A stretch of DNA of 45,259 bases from NCBI GenBank assembly GCA_016176285.1, contig JACOXM010000006.1, positions 1 to 45,259 of the forward strand. Direction: 5' to 3'. Within the stretch, counting starts at the first letter, position 1. Each line of letters begins with the position of its first letter. Made by a program: the position numbers and the translations under genes. The stretch is from Candidatus Giovannonibacteria bacterium. GTDB lineage: Bacteria; Patescibacteriota; Minisyncoccia; JACPKW01; UBA11713. Shown in pieces: positions 17,104-27,196 of this stretch. The notes below the pieces were generated by a model. That model saw only the letters and a list, made by a program, of their open reading frames with translations, had not been told where the DNA came from and did not search any database.

Positions 17104-17113
17104 GGCTCCAAAA

Positions 17114-18643
17114 ATGGGCAAATTCTACATTACTACCGCTATTGATTATGTGAATGGCGATCCTCATATTGGACACGCCATTCAAAAAGTTTGGGCGGAC
17201 ATAATTGCACGCCATCACCGCCTTTCCGGAGACGAAACGTTTTTTTTAACCGGAACCGATGAACACGGAATAAATATTTTAAGAAAGGCATCGGAGCTTG
17301 GCGTGACTCCGCAAGAGTTGGCCGATGAAAATTCAGGAAAATTTCGCAAAATGAAAGAAGCGCTGAATTTGTCCTGGGACGATTTTATCAGAACTTCTGA
17401 TAAAGAGAAGCATTGGCCCGGGGCGATATTGATTTGGAATAAACTTGCCGAAAAAGGGGACATTTACAAGTCAACTTACAAGGGACTTTACTGTGCGGGG
17501 CACGAAGCTTTTATTACGGAAAAAGACATGTCAGGCGGAAAATGCGTTCTGCACGGAAAGCCGCCGGAAGAAATAGATGAAGAAAATTATTTTTTCCGTC
17601 TTTCGAAATATTCCCAAGATATAGAATCAAGAATTAAGAATAATGAATTAAGAATAATTCCAGAGACAAGAAAAAATGAAATTTTATCCCTTTTGGAAGA
17701 AGGTTTGGAGGATATAAGTTTTTCGCGACCTGCAAAAGACGTCCCGTGGGGGATTCCTGTTCCGGGGGATGATAGCCATACCATGTATGTATGGTGCGAT
17801 GCCCTCACTAACTACATCTCTGCCATTGGCTTTGGAAGAAATGAAGATTGGAAAAAATGGTGGCCGGCGGATGTCCATATTTTAGGGAAAGATAATCTTC
17901 GTTTTCACGCTGCAATTTGGCCGGGCATGTTGTTGTCGGCGGGGTTGGATTTACCGAAAACCGTTTTAGTTAATGGCTTTATTCAGGCAGGAGGAAGAAA
18001 GATGTCGAAAACTTTAGGAAACGTAGTTGACCCGTTTGATTTAGTCGAGCACTATGGCACGGACGCGGTAAGATATTATTTCTCGCGGGAAGTTCCTATT
18101 TTTGAAGACGGAGATTTTACAGAAGATAAGTTCAAGGCTGCGTATGAGGGGAATCTTGTAAACGGTCTCGGAAACTACATACAAAGAGTTTCCACTATGG
18201 GTGTAAATTACTTTGATTCTAAAATTGAAAAGCCGGAGGATTCGGAGATTATGAAAGTTCCAATGAAAAAGGGGGAGGCGGAATTCGTTTCCGTTGAATA
18301 TTTTGCGAAGGAAATTATTGGGAATGAATACAGCGAGGCAATGGAAAATTTTGAGCTGACCAAGGCAATCGATAAAGCTTTTATGCTGCTCCGCGAGCTC
18401 GATATTTATGTCCAAACTTACGAGCCATTTAAACTCATCAAAACAGATAAGGAAAAAACAAAAGCTGTCCTTTGGAATCTTTCTCTGGGGGCTTTTTATT
18501 TGGCAAAATATTTATCTTCTTTCCTGCCGGAAACTGCGGATAAAATATTTGAAATTTTCGGAGCTGATAAAAGTTCGCAAGATTTGGCTGTATTCCAAAT
18601 AAAGAAACACGAAGCGCTGTTTCCTAGAAATGCGATTCTTTGA
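17114..18643 (+). CDS. metG: Methionyl-tRNA synthetase
   Basis: ORF opens at 17006 but MGKFYITTAIDYVNGDPHIGHAIQKVWAD begins at 17114; TGTDEHG, GRKMSKTLGNVVDP. Confidence 0.95.
   Translation: MGKFYITTAIDYVNGDPHIGHAIQKVWADIIARHHRLSGDETFFLTGTDEHGINILRKASELGVTPQELADENSGKFRKMKEALNLSWDDFIRTSDKEKHWPGAILIWNKLAEKGDIYKSTYKGLYCAGHEAFITEKDMSGGKCVLHGKPPEEIDEENYFFRLSKYSQDIESRIKNNELRIIPETRKNEILSLLEEGLEDISFSRPAKDVPWGIPVPGDDSHTMYVWCDALTNYISAIGFGRNEDWKKWWPADVHILGKDNLRFHAAIWPGMLLSAGLDLPKTVLVNGFIQAGGRKMSKTLGNVVDPFDLVEHYGTDAVRYYFSREVPIFEDGDFTEDKFKAAYEGNLVNGLGNYIQRVSTMGVNYFDSKIEKPEDSEIMKVPMKKGEAEFVSVEYFAKEIIGNEYSEAMENFELTKAIDKAFMLLRELDIYVQTYEPFKLIKTDKEKTKAVLWNLSLGAFYLAKYLSSFLPETADKIFEIFGADKSSQDLAVFQIKKHEALFPRNAIL
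17631..17658 (+). repeat. Perfect 14-nt tandem duplication inside metG
   Basis: GAATTAAGAATAAT x2 head to tail. Confidence 0.9.
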
Positions 18644-19463
18644 CGTTCATACCCATGTTCAATTCGCGGCATTTCGCGAAGATTTTCAAGATGTTATTTC
18701 GCGCGCGCTTGAAAATAATGTCTGGATGGTAAATGTGGGGACGCAAAAAGAAACATCGGAAGATGCAATTCGTTTAGCCCACGAATATGCCGAAGGAGTT
18801 TGGGCCACTGTCGGATTGCACCCAATACATACCGAAGTGTCCCATCATGACGAGCAGGAGCTTGGCGGAGGGGAAGCGGCAAAATCGTTTACTTCCCGCG
18901 GGGAAGATTTTGATTTCGATATATATAAAAAACTCGCATCGGATCCGAAAGTAGTCGCGATTGGAGAATGCGGGCTTGATTACTATAGATTGCTGGACGA
19001 TTCAAAGAAAAAACAAAAAGAAGTTTTCATAAAACAAATTGAGCTTGCGGGTGAAATAAAAAAGCCGCTTATGATTCACTGCCGCGAAGCTTTTGGGGAT
19101 CTGATCGACATTATTAAATCGGAAATCGTAAATCTTAAATTTTCTTCCCCCGGAATTATCCACTTTTTCAGCGGAAGCAAAGATGACGCAAAAATTTTAA
19201 TGGATTTAGGTTTTTCATTTTCTTTCGGCGGCGTAGTTACATTCGCGAAAAATTATGAAGAGCTCGTGCGGTATACTCCACTCGATCGGATTCTGCTCGA
19301 AACAGACGCGCCGTATGTCGCTCCCGTTCCGTATCGTGGAAAACGCAACGAACCAGCTTATGTTGCTGAAGTCGCAAAGAAAATTGCAGAAATTAAGGGC
19401 GTTTCTCTTGAGGAAGTAGCAGAAGTAACCACGGGCAACGCCTTTAGGACGTTTTCCTTGTAA
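18630..19463 (+). CDS. tatD: TatD family metal-dependent hydrolase
   Basis: 277 aa; FFDVHTHVQ, GLHPIHTE, AIGECGLDYYR, IHCREAF, IIHFFSG, LLETDAPYVAPVPYRGKRNEPAYV. Confidence 0.95.
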   Translation: MRFFDVHTHVQFAAFREDFQDVISRALENNVWMVNVGTQKETSEDAIRLAHEYAEGVWATVGLHPIHTEVSHHDEQELGGGEAAKSFTSRGEDFDFDIYKKLASDPKVVAIGECGLDYYRLLDDSKKKQKEVFIKQIELAGEIKKPLMIHCREAFGDLIDIIKSEIVNLKFSSPGIIHFFSGSKDDAKILMDLGFSFSFGGVVTFAKNYEELVRYTPLDRILLETDAPYVAPVPYRGKRNEPAYVAEVAKKIAEIKGVSLEEVAEVTTGNAFRTFSL

Positions 19464-19546
19464 TAATTCTCTCCCGCCAACGTTTTAAATATCGATTAGT
19501 TTAGTTACGTTTGGCGTCATTAAAAAGTTATAAGGAGGACAGAGCT

Positions 19547-21370
19547 ATGTGTGGAATTAATGGATACGTTGGAAAGGGTCGCGATGCGGCCCTGCGGGCT
19601 TTGGATGGCATTTTAAAGCTTAAATACCGCGGATATGATTCAGCGGGAATTGTTTTCCAGAACGGGGGAGAACCTGTAATTTTGAAAGTTGTCGGGGATC
19701 CGGTGAATCTGGAGCAAAGACTTTCGAGTTTCAATCTCGAGTCATCAATCGCAATTGCGCATAACCGCTGGGCTACTCATGGCGTGCCTTCCGAAGAAAA
19801 TGCGCATCCACATAGCGATTGCACGGGAACCATCTTCCTCGTCCATAACGGCATTATTGAAAATTATCGCGAACTTCGCGACGAGTTGATCGCCAAAGGC
19901 CACGTATTCCGCTCCCAGACCGACACGGAAGTTGCGGTGCACCTGGTCGAAGAATGGTATGTGAAAGGAAAAACTTCTCTGGAATTTGCGGTGAAGAATG
20001 CGATCGCGCGGCTCCGTGGAAAATGGGCCTTTTTGATTTATACGTCTGACGATCCTGAAACTCTCATTGCAACGCGTTTTGGCTCGCCCTTGCTTTTGGG
20101 GATTGGAGAAGACGGTTATTACGCGGCTTCGTCTGCAGCACCTTTTGTCGGACGCGCGGAAAATTTTATTCTTCTTGAAGACGGTGATACGGCTTTGCTG
20201 AATGGGCAAGTTACAATATTCGATCAAGAAGGCAGGCAAATCACGCGTGAGGCAAAAAAGCTTGACTGGGAACTGGAGACAGCTCAAAGGGGTGGATTCC
20301 CGCATTTTATGCTTAAAGAAATTTTTGACCAGCCCGACGCGATCAGCAATTCCATGGCGGGAAGGATAAATCCGTCAGGCGAAATAAAGTTTGAGGAGTT
20401 GGATGGCGTTGATTTCGGAGAGGTCGGGCGCATCTTAATCATCGGGTGCGGCACATCATACTTCGCCGGGAGGCAGGTTGAAAATTTGTTTGAGGAAATT
20501 GCGGAAATCCCTGCCAAAACAGAACTCGCGAGTGAATTCAGGTACAGATCTCCGGTGCTTTGTAAAAACGACCTCGCGATTTTTATTTCCCAGTCCGGCG
20601 AAACCACAGACACTTACGAAGCGCTTCAAGTGGTAAAAAATCACGGCGTTGCGACTGTGGGCATTGTGAATGTTATGAATTCAAGCATTGCCCGTGAACT
20701 TGACCGTGTAATTTATCAGCGGGTCGGTCTGGAGATAGGGGTTGCTTCAACCAAGGCTTTTAGCTCGCAGGTCGTGATTCTAATGCTTCTTGCGTTTCAT
20801 ATCGCGAGATCCCGCGGAAAAAAGAATGCCGGGGAGAAAGCGGTGGACGAGCTTCTAAAAATTCCGGTGAAAATCGGGGAGGTCCTTAGGTGTTCCGAGC
20901 AATTACAAAAACTTGCCGAGAAATATTACAAACACAAGAATTTCTTTTTTATAGGAAGGAAAAATGGATTTGCGATCGCGAACGAAGGAGCGCTTAAGCT
21001 AAAAGAAGTTTCATATGTGCACGCCGAAGGGTACGGAGCGGGGGAGATGAAGCATGGTCCGATCGCGTTAATTGATCCGAGCTTTGTTACTCTCGCTATT
21101 GCGCCCGAAGATTCTGTCTACAGAAATATGATTTCCAATATTAACGAAGTGCGGGCGCGAAAGGGTAGAGTGATTTCTCTTGCCACGGAAGGTGATGGAG
21201 ATATCGGCAAAATTTCGGACGATGTTGTTTATCTTCCGGAGACAATCGAGGAGCTTTACCCATTCCTGGAAATTGTGGCTCTTCAGCTCTTTGCGTATTA
21301 CTTCGCTGTGGCACTCCAATACAATCCGGATCAGCCGCGAAATCTCGCGAAAAGTGTTACGGTCGAATAA
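19547..21370 (+). CDS. glmS: Glutamine-fructose-6-phosphate aminotransferase
   Basis: ATG at 19547 gives MCGINGYVG catalytic Cys N-terminus; SD AAGGAGG; SIS domains (GCGTSYFAGR, SQSGETTDT), C-terminal NLAKSVTVE. Confidence 0.97.
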   Translation: MCGINGYVGKGRDAALRALDGILKLKYRGYDSAGIVFQNGGEPVILKVVGDPVNLEQRLSSFNLESSIAIAHNRWATHGVPSEENAHPHSDCTGTIFLVHNGIIENYRELRDELIAKGHVFRSQTDTEVAVHLVEEWYVKGKTSLEFAVKNAIARLRGKWAFLIYTSDDPETLIATRFGSPLLLGIGEDGYYAASSAAPFVGRAENFILLEDGDTALLNGQVTIFDQEGRQITREAKKLDWELETAQRGGFPHFMLKEIFDQPDAISNSMAGRINPSGEIKFEELDGVDFGEVGRILIIGCGTSYFAGRQVENLFEEIAEIPAKTELASEFRYRSPVLCKNDLAIFISQSGETTDTYEALQVVKNHGVATVGIVNVMNSSIARELDRVIYQRVGLEIGVASTKAFSSQVVILMLLAFHIARSRGKKNAGEKAVDELLKIPVKIGEVLRCSEQLQKLAEKYYKHKNFFFIGRKNGFAIANEGALKLKEVSYVHAEGYGAGEMKHGPIALIDPSFVTLAIAPEDSVYRNMISNINEVRARKGRVISLATEGDGDIGKISDDVVYLPETIEELYPFLEIVALQLFAYYFAVALQYNPDQPRNLAKSVTVE

Positions 21371-21381
21371 ACTCAAACAAG

Positions 21382-21406
21382 GCGGTCACCTAAGGCGACC
21401 GCTTTT
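21382..21406 (+). terminator. Rho-independent terminator after glmS
   Basis: GCGGTCACC-TAA-GGCGACCGC followed by TTTT. Confidence 0.8.
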
Positions 21407-21437
21407 AAAATTTGGATTTTTAATATAATATCTTTAA

Positions 21438-23894
21438 ATGGCGCAGTCAAAAACTCTTCAGAATAAATGGATTAAGCTTTGGAGAAAGAACAAGGTATAT
21501 GAGCCGGATTTAAAGAAGGTAAAAAATCCTTTCTATAATTTAATGATGTTCCCTTATCCGTCTGCCGAGGGGCTTCATATAGGGAGCGTGCGCACTTTCA
21601 CCGGTGTAGACATTTATGGCCGTTTTAAAAGAATGCAGGGGCACGATGTTTTTGAACCCATCGGGCTCGACGGATTTGGAATAAATTCAGAAAATTACGC
21701 CCTCAAAATCGGCAAGCATCCAGCCAAGCTCGCTAAGATTACGGAGAAAAATTTTTATCGCCAGCTTGATGCGATAGGGAACGGGTTTGCTTGGAACGAA
21801 TGCCTCGAAACTTACGACGCAGAATATTATAAATGGACCCAGTGGATCTTCGTCCAAATGTTTAAGAAAGGACTTGCTTACAGAAAAAAATCTCCGGTGA
21901 ACTGGTGCCCTTCATGCAAAACCGTTTTGGCGGATGAGCAAGTTTTATCGGGCGAGTGCGAGCGCTGCAACTCCGCAGTTATAAAAAAAGACCTTGAACA
22001 GTGGTTTTTTAAAATAACTGATTATGCCGAGCGCTTGCTTGAGGGGCTTGAAAGAATCGATTGGCCGGATCAAATAAAAATCGCACAGAGAAATTGGATT
22101 GGGAGATCCGAGGGGTATTCAATCACTTTCCCATTGGTGGGCATTCCGGGGGAAGAAAATCGAAAGCATTCCGTTGATATTTTTACAACGCGCCCGGATA
22201 CTCTTTTCGGCGTGACTTATATCGCAATATCCCCGGAGCTTGGGTTGGAATGGATAGATAAAGGGTGGATAAAAAAAGAAGAAGCAATAAAGTATGTGGA
22301 CAATTCCATTTTGGCTAGATCGAGAAAAGAAAAAAGCTCGGAGGAAAAAACTGGAGTTTTTTCCGGCATTTACGGGATAAATCCTGGGAATCAGGAAAAA
22401 GTACCGATTTGGATTTCAAATTATGTTTTATCCAGCTACGGAACAGGAGCGGTCATGGGCGTACCGGCGCACGATGAAAGAGATTTCGAATTTGCGACGA
22501 AGTTCGACCTTTCTATCCGCGAGGTTATTTCCAGGGACGGCAGAGACCATGATTTGAGGCAGGCTTACGCTGGCGAGGGAGTTCTGATAAATTCCGGAAA
22601 ATTTAATGGCACGAATTCCGAAAATGCAAAAGAAGAAATCACAAAATTCGCGGGAGGAGGCAAAAAAATAAATTACAGGCTCCGTGATTGGCTTGTATCG
22701 CGCCAACGCTATTGGGGGCCTCCCATACCCATGATTTTTTGCAAGGCTTGCGGAGACGCTGGAAGGGGGGAAAGAAAAGATATGTCTGGATGGTATTCCG
22801 TTAACGAAAAAGAGCTTCCGGTTAAACTTCCATTTATGGAAAATTACAAACCGGACGGGACGGGGGAATCCCCGCTTGCCAAATCGAAAAAATTTGTACG
22901 AGCAAGATGCCCTAAATGCAAAAGCTGGGCTTCCAGGGAAACCGATGTTTCTGATACTTTTCTCGATTCGTCCTGGTACTACTTCAGATACCTTGATCCG
23001 AAAGATAAAACGAGGCCATTCGACAGGCAGATAATTAAAAAATGGCTTCCGGTGAATATGTATATCGGGGGAGCGGAGCATGCTGTTTTGCATTTGCTTT
23101 ATGTGCGATTTATCGCGAAAGCTTTTTATGACTGGAAATTAATAGGTTTCGATGAGCCATTCCCTAAGTTCAGAATAAACGGCCTCATTACAAAAGATGG
23201 CGCTAAAATGTCGAAATCCAGAGGAAATATAGTAAATCCCGACGATTACATTGAAAAATTCGGGGTGGATGCCGTCAGAATGTATTTGGCTTTTATGGCG
23301 CCGCTCGGCGAAGGAGGAGATTTCAGGGATGCGGGGATTTCGGGTACGACAAGATTTTTAGCCAGGGTGGAAAAATTATCCGAAAAGCTCGCGAAAACTT
23401 CGAAGGAAGGACTTAGCGAAAAAATGGAGAGGCTTTTGCATTTTTCCATAAAAAAAATAGGCGAAGATATCGAAAACCTACATTTTAATACTGCCATATC
23501 ACAACTCATGATATTATTAAACTCATTGGAGTCTTTGCCATCCGTTCCTTGGCAGGCTTATGAAATATTTTTAAAGCTTCTTGCCCCATTGGCCCCTTTC
23601 ACTTCCGAAGAATATTACCAGCAGTTAAAAAAACACAAATCTTTCAGAAAAGAATTATCGGTGCACCTCGGCCCGTGGCCAAAATACGAAGCGAAAAAAA
23701 TAGCCCTTGAAAGTTTCAAGCTTATCGTACAGATAAACGGCAAGACCCGCGCCGCGCTTGATATGCCGGTCGGGATTACGGAAAAGGATGCGGAAAAGAG
23801 AATTTTTGAGGATGAAAATTTAAAAAAATATTTTTCCACGTCTCCAAAAAAGACAATTTTTGTGCCTGACCGGTTAATTAATTTCGTAATATGA
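21438..23894 (+). CDS. leuS: Leucyl-tRNA synthetase
   Basis: 818 aa; MFPYPSAEGLHIGSVRTFTGVDIYGRFKRMQG, DWLVSRQRYWGPPIPMI, DTFLDSSWYYFRY, KMSKSRGNIVNPDDYIEKFGVDAVRMYLAFMAPL. Confidence 0.96.
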   Translation: MAQSKTLQNKWIKLWRKNKVYEPDLKKVKNPFYNLMMFPYPSAEGLHIGSVRTFTGVDIYGRFKRMQGHDVFEPIGLDGFGINSENYALKIGKHPAKLAKITEKNFYRQLDAIGNGFAWNECLETYDAEYYKWTQWIFVQMFKKGLAYRKKSPVNWCPSCKTVLADEQVLSGECERCNSAVIKKDLEQWFFKITDYAERLLEGLERIDWPDQIKIAQRNWIGRSEGYSITFPLVGIPGEENRKHSVDIFTTRPDTLFGVTYIAISPELGLEWIDKGWIKKEEAIKYVDNSILARSRKEKSSEEKTGVFSGIYGINPGNQEKVPIWISNYVLSSYGTGAVMGVPAHDERDFEFATKFDLSIREVISRDGRDHDLRQAYAGEGVLINSGKFNGTNSENAKEEITKFAGGGKKINYRLRDWLVSRQRYWGPPIPMIFCKACGDAGRGERKDMSGWYSVNEKELPVKLPFMENYKPDGTGESPLAKSKKFVRARCPKCKSWASRETDVSDTFLDSSWYYFRYLDPKDKTRPFDRQIIKKWLPVNMYIGGAEHAVLHLLYVRFIAKAFYDWKLIGFDEPFPKFRINGLITKDGAKMSKSRGNIVNPDDYIEKFGVDAVRMYLAFMAPLGEGGDFRDAGISGTTRFLARVEKLSEKLAKTSKEGLSEKMERLLHFSIKKIGEDIENLHFNTAISQLMILLNSLESLPSVPWQAYEIFLKLLAPLAPFTSEEYYQQLKKHKSFRKELSVHLGPWPKYEAKKIALESFKLIVQINGKTRAALDMPVGITEKDAEKRIFEDENLKKYFSTSPKKTIFVPDRLINFVI

Positions 23895-24580
23895 AAGCTA
23901 TTATTCCTTGCGCGGGCGAGGGCGTTAGGATGCGGCCGCTAACCCTGACAAAACCAAAACAGCTTATCGAGTTAAGGGGGAGGCCTATTTTGGAGCATAT
24001 TATAAATAATCTCCCGGATGAGGTGGACGAAGTAATTTTAGTGGTCGGGTATTTGGGCGATAAAATAACGGATTATTTCGGAAGCAATTTTTCGGGAAAA
24101 AAAATCCACTATATTAATCAGATGGAAAAACTAGGAACGGCACACGCTTTATGGCTCGCGAGGAAATTATTGCGCGATGAGCGTTTTTTAATGATGTACG
24201 GAGACGACATAATTGATAAAGAAAGCATAAATAAACTTTTAAAGCATAATCTCGCCGTGCTTGTTAAAGAAGTTCCCGATCCAAGCCGTTTTGGGGTAAT
24301 AGTTGCCGATGAAAAGGGGAGAATCTTAAGTCTTGTTGAAAAACCAAAGAGACCGTTATCCAACTTGGCCTCGACGGGAGTAAAAATCCTTGATTCAAGA
24401 ATTTTTAATTATCCGGCAGACAGACATTCGAACGGTGAATACTACATAACGAGTTCTCTCGCGAAGCTTGCGACGGAGCATAATGTTTATGTTGAAAGGG
24501 CTGATATCTGGCTTTCCGTCGCATCCCCGGAAGACCTTCTCCGCGTGGAAAAAGAATATGAAGATAATTTCGTTGGATAA
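23891..24580 (+). CDS. Sugar-phosphate nucleotidyltransferase
   Basis: 229 aa; IIPCAGEGVRMRPLTLTKPKQLIELRGRPILEHI, YGDDI. Confidence 0.9.
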   Translation: MKAIIPCAGEGVRMRPLTLTKPKQLIELRGRPILEHIINNLPDEVDEVILVVGYLGDKITDYFGSNFSGKKIHYINQMEKLGTAHALWLARKLLRDERFLMMYGDDIIDKESINKLLKHNLAVLVKEVPDPSRFGVIVADEKGRILSLVEKPKRPLSNLASTGVKILDSRIFNYPADRHSNGEYYITSSLAKLATEHNVYVERADIWLSVASPEDLLRVEKEYEDNFVG

Positions 24581-25172
24581 AAAAAATAGAGAGGAAGTAT
24601 TAAAAGAAGTTTTAAAAGTTTTAAAAACCGGAGGGATTGCGGTAATTCCAACGGATACGGTATACGGTTTTGTTGCAGATGCCGCTAACAGCGAAGGGGT
24701 AGAAAAAATTTATAAAATAAAAAAGCGTCCGCCAGAAAAGCTCTTTCCGATTTTTGTTGATTCAATTCCTATGGCAAAAACTTTAGTTTCAATAAGTGAC
24801 CGGCAGGGAGCATTTTTACTAGAGGTCTGGCCGGGAAAAGTTACGTGCGTTCTCGAGTCGGTAATTTCGGGAACGCTCGGCTTGCGAATGCCGGATGACG
24901 ATTTTATTTTAGAGCTTTTGCAAAAATTCGGCCATCCTCTTTCCCAGACCTCCGCTAATATTTCCGGACGAATGCCGCATGCAAAAATCTCAGAATTAAT
25001 TCAAGAATTTGAAAATTTCGAACTACGGCCTGATTTGATCGTTGACGGCGGCGATATAGGCGATCATCCGCCCTCCACGGTAGTAGATTTAACGAAAGAA
25101 GATCCGATTATTTTAAGGGAAGGAGCTGTTAGCGGCTCTATTATAAAAAAATTATGGGAAGAATTGCAGTAA
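24558..25172 (+). CDS. tsaC: YrdC/Sua5-type threonylcarbamoyl-AMP synthase
   Basis: ORF opens at 24468 but MKIISLDKKNREEVLKEVLKVLKTGGIAVIPTDTVYGFVADA starts at 24558; KIKKRPPEKLFPIFV, SQTSANISG. Confidence 0.9.
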   Translation: MKIISLDKKNREEVLKEVLKVLKTGGIAVIPTDTVYGFVADAANSEGVEKIYKIKKRPPEKLFPIFVDSIPMAKTLVSISDRQGAFLLEVWPGKVTCVLESVISGTLGLRMPDDDFILELLQKFGHPLSQTSANISGRMPHAKISELIQEFENFELRPDLIVDGGDIGDHPPSTVVDLTKEDPIILREGAVSGSIIKKLWEELQ

Positions 25173-25196
25173 TAGGAATATGGTAAAATTAGAGTA

Positions 25197-26375
25197 ATGA
25201 AAGACAAACAAATCGAAAAGTTGATAAAGGAAGAGGAGAGGCGCCAGAAAAGTGTGATTAGTTTGATTGCTTCTGAAAATTTTGTATCAAATGACGTTCT
25301 TCGCGCTATGGGCTCCGTGCTTACAAATAAATATTCGGAGGGATATCCTGGCGCGCGCTATTACGGAGGAAATGCCGTGATCGACAAGGTTGAAGACCTT
25401 TGCAGGCAGAGAGCCTTAAAGCTTTTTAAGTTAAGTCCTTCCGCGTGGCACGCAAATGTTCAACCGCTTTCCGGAAGCCCTGCGAATCTCGCTGTTTATT
25501 CCGCGCTGGTTCCTATTGGGGGAAAAATCATGGGCCTAACTCTTTCTTCCGGCGGGCATCTAACGCATGGCCAGAAAATGTCCATGACGGGAAAAATCTG
25601 GAAGCAAATCCCGTACGAAGTCGATTCTCAAACAGAAATCCTTGATTACGAAGCGCTTAAAAAACTGGCGGTACAAGAAAGGCCAAATATTATTGTAGCG
25701 GGTTATACGGCGTACCCGAGATTTGTCGACTGGAAAAAGTTTAGAGAAATCGCAGACGCATCGGGGGCTGTATTGATGGTAGATATGTCGCATATCGCGG
25801 GCTTGATCGCCGGGGGAGTTTACCCAAGCCCCTTTAAATATGCCGATGTTGTTACTACGACAACCCACAAAACTCTTCGCGGACCGAGATCAGCGATAAT
25901 TTTTGCAAAAAAAGACGAGCGCGGGTTCGACAAAAAAGTAGATAAGGCAATTATTCCGGGCCTCCAGGGAGGGCCGCACGAAAATCAGATCGCAGCGGTT
26001 GCGATTGCGCTCAAGGAAGATATGAGCCTATCTTTTAAAAAATATGCCAAGCAGATTGTTAAAAACGCGAAAGCGCTTGCGGCCACACTTCAAAAAAGGG
26101 GGTGGCGTGTAATTTCTGGAGGGACGGATTCACATTTACTACTCGTTGATACATGGATGAATGGAAACGGAATATCGGGAAGGGATGCGGAAAGAGTTTT
26201 GGAAAAGGGCGGCATCATTGTCAATAAAAATACAATCCCTGGCGATCCGAGGGGGCCGCTCGATCCATCGGGAATAAGAATCGGTACGCCCGCGGTTACT
26301 ACGAGGGGTATGAAAGAAAAAGATATGGTAAAAATCGGGGAGAAGATTGATAAAATACTGAAAGGCAAGAAATGA
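25197..26375 (+). CDS. glyA: Serine hydroxymethyltransferase
   Basis: 392 aa; SLIASENFVSNDVLRAMGSVLTNKYSEGYPGARYYGGNAVID, VTTTTHKTLRGPRSAIIF. Confidence 0.97.
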   Translation: MKDKQIEKLIKEEERRQKSVISLIASENFVSNDVLRAMGSVLTNKYSEGYPGARYYGGNAVIDKVEDLCRQRALKLFKLSPSAWHANVQPLSGSPANLAVYSALVPIGGKIMGLTLSSGGHLTHGQKMSMTGKIWKQIPYEVDSQTEILDYEALKKLAVQERPNIIVAGYTAYPRFVDWKKFREIADASGAVLMVDMSHIAGLIAGGVYPSPFKYADVVTTTTHKTLRGPRSAIIFAKKDERGFDKKVDKAIIPGLQGGPHENQIAAVAIALKEDMSLSFKKYAKQIVKNAKALAATLQKRGWRVISGGTDSHLLLVDTWMNGNGISGRDAERVLEKGGIIVNKNTIPGDPRGPLDPSGIRIGTPAVTTRGMKEKDMVKIGEKIDKILKGKK

Positions 26376-27196
26376 TTGTTGACGGGAAAGCTATTGCCGA
26401 GAAAATCAGAGCCTCGCTTCGCGAGGAAATTTTTAAATTAAATAAATCCGGAAAGAAAATAAGGCTCGCTGTCATAAAAGTTTCCGGCGATCCGGTAACG
26501 GAGAAATATTTGAAAACCAAAAAAAATTTTGCCGAGTCCATAGGGGTGGAGGTTAGGGTTTACGAAGTTCTTCCGGATATTTCCACCAATAAGCTCCGGG
26601 AAAAAGTTTCCGAGATTGTGCACATAAAAGAAAATAACGGAGTTATTATACAGCTTCCTTTTCCGGAAAAAATTAACATACAATACGTACTCGATGCGAT
26701 TATACCGGAAAAAGATCCCGATATGCTCTCCTCAAGGAGTTTGGGGAAATTTGGAACGGGCAAAAGCAGGATTTTTCCACCGGTTGTCGCGGCAGTAAAT
26801 AAAATTTTTAAAGAATACGGCGTCGAGCTTAAGGGTAAACAGGTTGTCGTGGTTGGCGCGGGGAGGCTTGTAGGAAAGCCCATTACCACTTGGCTTCTAA
26901 ATCAAAAAGCAACGATTTCTGTAATTGATGAAAATACACCCGATGTTTCAAATATTACTCTTCGCGCTGATGTGATTATATCCGGCGTTGGAAAACCAGG
27001 ACTGATAAAACCTGATATGGTAAAAGAAGGCGCGGTTTTGATCGACTGCGGGACATCGGAGTCAAGCGGACAGGTGAGAGGGGACATAGATCCCGAGGCC
27101 GCGAAGAAAGCGTCTTTATTTGCGCCGGTGCCGGGGGGAGTCGGCCCCGTTACGGTTGCGATGCTTTTTAAAAATCTTTTGGAACTTTCGATATGA
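26372..27196 (+). CDS. folD: Bifunctional methylenetetrahydrofolate dehydrogenase/cyclohydrolase
   Basis: 274 aa; GVIIQLPFPEKIN, IIPEKDPDML, VVVVGAGRLVGKPITTWLLNQKATISVID, PVPGGVGPVTVAMLFKN. Confidence 0.96.
   Translation: MIVDGKAIAEKIRASLREEIFKLNKSGKKIRLAVIKVSGDPVTEKYLKTKKNFAESIGVEVRVYEVLPDISTNKLREKVSEIVHIKENNGVIIQLPFPEKINIQYVLDAIIPEKDPDMLSSRSLGKFGTGKSRIFPPVVAAVNKIFKEYGVELKGKQVVVVGAGRLVGKPITTWLLNQKATISVIDENTPDVSNITLRADVIISGVGKPGLIKPDMVKEGAVLIDCGTSESSGQVRGDIDPEAAKKASLFAPVPGGVGPVTVAMLFKNLLELSI

Noticed and set aside
17006-17113. 36-codon N-terminal extension of metG ORF
   Set aside because: Overlaps the PerM gene in another frame; MetRS homology begins at MGKFYITTAIDYVNGDPHIGH (17114).
24468-24557. 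30-codon extension of the TsaC-like ORF
   Set aside because: Overlaps the nucleotidyltransferase in another frame; homology begins at 24558.
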